A DNA stretch of 11,364 nt from Desulfobacterales bacterium (lineage in GTDB: Bacteria; Desulfobacterota; Desulfobacteria; Desulfobacterales; UBA11574), in NCBI GenBank assembly GCA_012974475.1, contig JAAXQD010000007.1:1-11364 (forward strand), written 5' to 3'. The notes below the pieces were generated by a model. That model made no database searches. It had not been told where the DNA came from and saw only the letters and a list, made by a program, of their open reading frames with translations. Of the stretch, positions 8,122-11,364 are shown piece after piece. Within the stretch, counting starts at the first letter, position 1. Every line of letters starts with the position of its first letter. A program made the position numbers and the translations under genes.

Positions 8122-8461
8122 AAATTAAAAACCCTCATCCAGCGGCGCGTCACGTTTAACAATCATTTATTTTTTGTTTTTCTTGATCCCGAATCGAACG
8201 AAAGTCAAGAATACCGTTGGAAACGGAAATATGGGATGTCATCTCATCGGCTTGTCCGCCACTGGAGGGCGCTCTTCAAGGTCTCACAAAATCGAGATTC
8301 CCCGGAACCATTGGGTTTCAATGACCAGAATGAGATAATCGTATTGGCAAGACAATCCATAAATTCATTTTTTTATAGATTCTCTCAATTTTGTTTGCAC
8401 ACGCTTAGGACTGAAAAACCCGGATGGGTACGAATGATTCTAAAACAACTTTAAAGCTTTT
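8122..8461. other. Spacer between the convergent YrdC-like gene and sppA
   Basis: This 340-base spacer contains no recognisable gene. A 72-codon forward frame (8236-8454) starts without a ribosome binding site, ends seven bases before the sppA stop, and resembles nothing I know, so it is not called. A small hairpin (CCGTT-GGA-AACGG, 8214-8226) has no T run. I see no intrinsic terminator for either convergent gene, so termination may be factor-dependent or the transcripts may overlap. Confidence 0.5.
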
Positions 8462-9361
8462 TCAATGGCCTTTTTCGGGTCGATATATATAATCAGCAGA
8501 CAAGAATGGATCCAATATATGGTTGAATAAAGTGTCCGTGGATGAATCCATAACATATTTTAACAAAGAAAATTTTTTCTCCTTTGCATAAACCGTTGAA
8601 ATCTGTCCTTCGATCCCGCCCAGTCGGCCGGCCCATTCAATAGCATCTTCCAAATTTCCGATACGGTCCACCAGCCCCAATTCTTTAGACTCTTCCCCGG
8701 TAAAGATACGTCCGTCCGCAAGGGATCTCACCTTTTCCGGGTCCATTTTTCTGCCCTGAACAATATCTCTGATAAATTGTTTGTGTATCTTCCGTGCAAA
8801 ATCCTGTAAGATTTTCTTCTCTTCAGGTTTCATCTTTCTCACCGGCGATCCGATATCCTTGTACTCACCGCTTTTGATAACAACGGGGACCAATCCGATT
8901 TTTTGGAGCAGGTCCTCATAATTTGTAAACCCCATAATCACGCCGATACTCCCGGTTATGGTCCCGGGGTTGGCGACAATCCCATCTGCACCGGCAGCGA
9001 TGTAATAGCCTCCGGAAGCAGCAATTGTGCCCATGGAAGCCACCACTTTTTTGGTGCTCGATGTCTTTCTGATCTCCCTGAAAATTTCCTGGGAAGGACC
9101 TACGGCGCCTCCAGGAGAATTGATCCGGATGACAATGGCTTTAATGGCGTCATCCTCACGGAAACGTTTTATGTGATCCAGCACGTTTTTGGAATCCGCA
9201 ATAATACCATTAATCTCTATGATACCGACTTTTTCTCCGAATTCAAACTCAGAGTCCCTTGTGCCCAGGGCGAACAAAAAGGTCAGTACCACCATTGCCG
9301 AAACAACAACAGATGAAAAAGTCAGTATAAAAAAAAGATATGGATGTCTACGAGAAAACAT
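8462..9361 (-). CDS. sppA: Signal peptide peptidase SppA, short form
   Basis: This is a membrane-anchored serine protease of the S49 family that degrades signal peptides left in the membrane after secretion. It has 299 residues, the single-domain length seen in Bacillus and many Gram-negatives rather than the duplicated ~618-residue E. coli form. A basic start (MFSRRHPY) leads into one membrane segment at about 8-31, and the rest should face the extracytoplasmic side. The conserved core includes INSPGGAVGPSQEI (80-93), the nucleophile S116 in GTIAASGGYYIA, GSIGVIMG (137-144) and the general-base lysine K168 in SGEYKDIGSP. The 52-residue Ser-Lys spacing equals that which I recall for B. subtilis SppA. 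ADGRIFTGEES (215-225) is also typical. It lies 61 bases downstream of rpsA with no visible terminator, so rpsA-sppA is probably one transcript; this order is common in Deltaproteobacteria. Confidence 0.95.
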   Translation of the reverse strand: MFSRRHPYLFFILTFSSVVVSAMVVLTFLFALGTRDSEFEFGEKVGIIEINGIIADSKNVLDHIKRFREDDAIKAIVIRINSPGGAVGPSQEIFREIRKTSSTKKVVASMGTIAASGGYYIAAGADGIVANPGTITGSIGVIMGFTNYEDLLQKIGLVPVVIKSGEYKDIGSPVRKMKPEEKKILQDFARKIHKQFIRDIVQGRKMDPEKVRSLADGRIFTGEESKELGLVDRIGNLEDAIEWAGRLGGIEGQISTVYAKEKKFSLLKYVMDSSTDTLFNHILDPFLSADYIYRPEKGH

Positions 9362-9422
9362 GATTCTTTTGTATATGTATTGAAGCCGAGCACCTTACAA
9401 TTTAGAAAGAACCCGCAAAATT

Positions 9423-11364
9423 TTATTCCCCATTCAACTTTTCTTGAAGGTTTTCGCGCAAGATTTCTCCGAAAGTTGAAGTTGCGGGTTTAATATTATT
9501 GACATATTCGCTCAACAAGCTTTGTTCACTTTCCATTTCAAGCCGTTTAATTGAAAGGCCGATTCGTCTTTCGTCACTGTTAATATTCATAACTTTGGCG
9601 GTGATGACATCGCCGATATTGAATTTCCCGATGGGAGTTTTTATTTTTTCTTTACTAATTTCAGACACATGAACAAGACCTTCTATCCCTTCTTCGAGTT
9701 CTATAAAAACTCCGAAATCCGTTAGGTTGGTCACCGTGCCTGCAATCTCTTTTCCAACTTCATACCGTTCGGCGACCGTTTTCCAAGGGTCGTCTTGAAG
9801 TTGCTTAATCCCCAGAGAAAACCTTTCGTTCTCCTTTTCGATATCCAATACAATGGCCTGAACCACGTCGCCTTTTTTATAGAGCTCGGATGGATGTTTT
9901 ATGCGTTTTATCCAGGAAATATCTGAAATATGAACAAGACCGTCAATCCCTTCGCCAATTCCGATGAAAAGGCCAAAGTCAGTAATATTCTTGATCTTGC
10001 CCTCAATGGTTGTGCCCACCGGGTACTTTTCACTGATGACATCCCAGGGGTTGGGTACAACCTGCTTCATCCCCAGAGAAATTCGTCTGCTTTCAGGTTT
10101 GATGTCAAGTACGACAGCTTCAACCATCTCTCCGACGGAAATAACCTTGGAGGGATGACGAATTTTTCGGGTCCATGACATTTCAGAAACATGGATCAGC
10201 CCTTCGATTCCCTCTTCCAATTCCACAAATGAACCGTAATCCGTAAGGCTGACAACCTTTCCGTTAACTCGGGAGGTGATGGGGTATTTTTCTGCAGCAG
10301 CCAGCCAGGGATCCTCGGCAAGTTGTTTCATTCCAAGGGAAACCCTTTCCCGTTCAAGATCAAGGTTGAGAATCTTTACGTTGATATTGTCGCCGACTGA
10401 AAAAAGTTCTGAGGGGTGTTTGACCCGTCCCCATGATATATCCGTAATGTGAAGAAGACCATCCACACCGCCAAGATCAACGAAGACTCCGTATTCTGTT
10501 ATATTTTTTACGATGCCGTCGACAACTTTGCCTTCGCGGATGGTAGATAATGTTGTCGTCCGTTTGGAACTGCGTTCCTCTTCAAGAATCAGTCTTCTCG
10601 ACAGAACGATATTGCTCCGTTTTTGATTAAACTTCAGGATCTTAAAAGTAAATGTCTTCCCAACCATCTCATCGAGGTTGCGTATTGGACGCAAATCCGC
10701 CTGCGAACCGGGCAAGAAGGCCAGAACGCCGATATCCACAGAAAAGCCGCCCTTAACACGATTGACAATTACGCCTTCCACGGTTCCATCTTCATCGTAA
10801 GAAGCTTTAATCTCTTCCCAGACTTTGACCTTGGTCGCTTTTTCTTTGGAAAGAATGACGCGTTCCTCGTCATCATCCCACCATTCCACCATCACATCGA
10901 CTTTGTCGCCCACATTGGCGGCTAACTGGCCGTTTTCATCATTGAATTCTTGAATTCGGATTTGTCCCTCTGATTTGTACCCAATGTCCACAAGAACATA
11001 ATCTTTGTCTATGGAAATGATCTTTCCGGTGACGACCTCCCCCTCGGCAAAACGTTTGAAGCTCTCCTCGTACATACTCATCAGAGTGTCCATGCTTTCA
11101 TCCGGACTTTGAACGTCTTTCGAGCTTTCACTTGGAGGTTCAACTTCATCCGAATCACCCCCGATTTCCGGCGATTCTTCAGAACTTAAGCCTGCTTCCT
11201 GAACATCTGACGACGTGTTCGTGATGTCATGAGGGTCATCAGATATGGCACCTTCATCCGCCGTATCGGCTGATATCGATGCTTTTTCCTGTGCAGCTTC
11301 TACGTCTGATTCTTCCGAACCACCCCCGATTTCCGGCGATTCTTCAGAACTTAAGCCTGCTTCC
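9423..11364 (-). CDS. rpsA: 30S ribosomal protein S1, 5' end beyond the window
   Basis: S1 binds mRNA on the small ribosomal subunit and helps initiate on leaders with weak ribosome binding sites. Numbering from the Met at 11093, six S1 (OB-fold) domains lie at about 18-86, 102-168, 187-256, 274-343, 359-430 and 446-516, with a short C-terminal tail to 556, the same six-domain plan and almost the same core length as E. coli S1 (557). Domains 3-6 carry the regular pattern DYG/DFG.FV...GL.H.SE..W. The frame does not begin at 11093: it runs open for at least 90 more codons to the window edge without a stop or another ATG/GTG, and no Shine-Dalgarno precedes the 11093 ATG. The extra segment is acidic (28 Asp/Glu, only 2 Lys and 1 His) and serine-rich (19), so probably disordered, and contains a direct repeat. 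I therefore annotate a 5'-partial gene; a start at 11093 is the alternative. It is probably co-transcribed with sppA. Confidence 0.9.
   Translation of the reverse strand, partial: EAGLSSEESPEIGGGSEESDVEAAQEKASISADTADEGAISDDPHDITNTSSDVQEAGLSSEESPEIGGDSDEVEPPSESSKDVQSPDESMDTLMSMYEESFKRFAEGEVVTGKIISIDKDYVLVDIGYKSEGQIRIQEFNDENGQLAANVGDKVDVMVEWWDDDEERVILSKEKATKVKVWEEIKASYDEDGTVEGVIVNRVKGGFSVDIGVLAFLPGSQADLRPIRNLDEMVGKTFTFKILKFNQKRSNIVLSRRLILEEERSSKRTTTLSTIREGKVVDGIVKNITEYGVFVDLGGVDGLLHITDISWGRVKHPSELFSVGDNINVKILNLDLERERVSLGMKQLAEDPWLAAAEKYPITSRVNGKVVSLTDYGSFVELEEGIEGLIHVSEMSWTRKIRHPSKVISVGEMVEAVVLDIKPESRRISLGMKQVVPNPWDVISEKYPVGTTIEGKIKNITDFGLFIGIGEGIDGLVHISDISWIKRIKHPSELYKKGDVVQAIVLDIEKENERFSLGIKQLQDDPWKTVAERYEVGKEIAGTVTNLTDFGVFIELEEGIEGLVHVSEISKEKIKTPIGKFNIGDVITAKVMNINSDERRIGLSIKRLEMESEQSLLSEYVNNIKPATSTFGEILRENLQEKLNGE
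11156..11199 (-). repeat. Direct repeat copy (44 bases) in the S1 N-terminal extension
   Basis: This stretch is identical over 44 bases to 11321-11364, offset by exactly 165 bases (55 codons), so both copies are read in the same frame as EAGLSSEESPEIGG followed by acidic residues. The similarity continues imperfectly for about 11 bases on the lower-coordinate side (11145-11155 against 11310-11320). Confidence 0.95.
11321..11364 (-). repeat. Direct repeat copy (44 bases) reaching the window edge
   Basis: This is the second exact copy of the 11156-11199 sequence. It is still matching where the window ends, so the repeat may be longer and more copies may follow outside. Confidence 0.95.

Noticed and set aside
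8236..8454. A 72-codon forward open frame between the YrdC-like gene and sppA
   Set aside because: It has no ribosome binding site, no recognisable motif and low-information sequence; a frame of this length can arise by chance in a 340-base spacer.

Overview
The window looks like core chromosome of a Deltaproteobacterium (Desulfobacterota), most likely a sulfate-reducer-type lineage such as Desulfobacterales. This is inference from gene content: a flavoredoxin-like flavin reductase, a ribosomal protein S1 gene followed directly by a short-form SppA peptidase, and the style of DnaE and GuaB. There is no rRNA, tRNA, CRISPR array, insertion sequence or phage gene that I can see.

Layout from left to right. 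A forward flavin reductase-like gene (85-657) has a strong ribosome binding site. A short gene-free stretch follows, then a broken reverse-strand DegT/DnrJ/EryC1-family PLP aminotransferase (895-1862) whose two halves lie in different frames with about 50-60 residues missing between them. Next, on the reverse strand, are dnaE (2003-5524, replicative DNA polymerase III alpha) and guaB (5627-7090, IMP dehydrogenase). Their order and 102-base spacing suggest guaB-dnaE co-transcription. A 422-base divergent spacer holds a plausible promoter for a forward Sua5/YciO/YrdC-family gene (7513-8121). That gene converges, across a 340-base spacer, on the reverse-strand sppA (8462-9361). Upstream of sppA lies rpsA (9423 to the right edge), truncated by the window at its 5' end.

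Most genes are housekeeping: DNA replication, GTP synthesis, translation and membrane proteolysis. The less ordinary points are (1) the decayed aminotransferase, which looks like one internal deletion; (2) an open-ended acidic, serine-rich N-terminal extension on S1 containing an exact 44-base direct repeat with a period of 55 codons; (3) a DnaE PHP domain that appears to keep all nine metal ligands, unlike E. coli DnaE; and (4) a YrdC-like protein with one TsaC-like and one YciO-like motif. I found no convincing new multi-gene system here.
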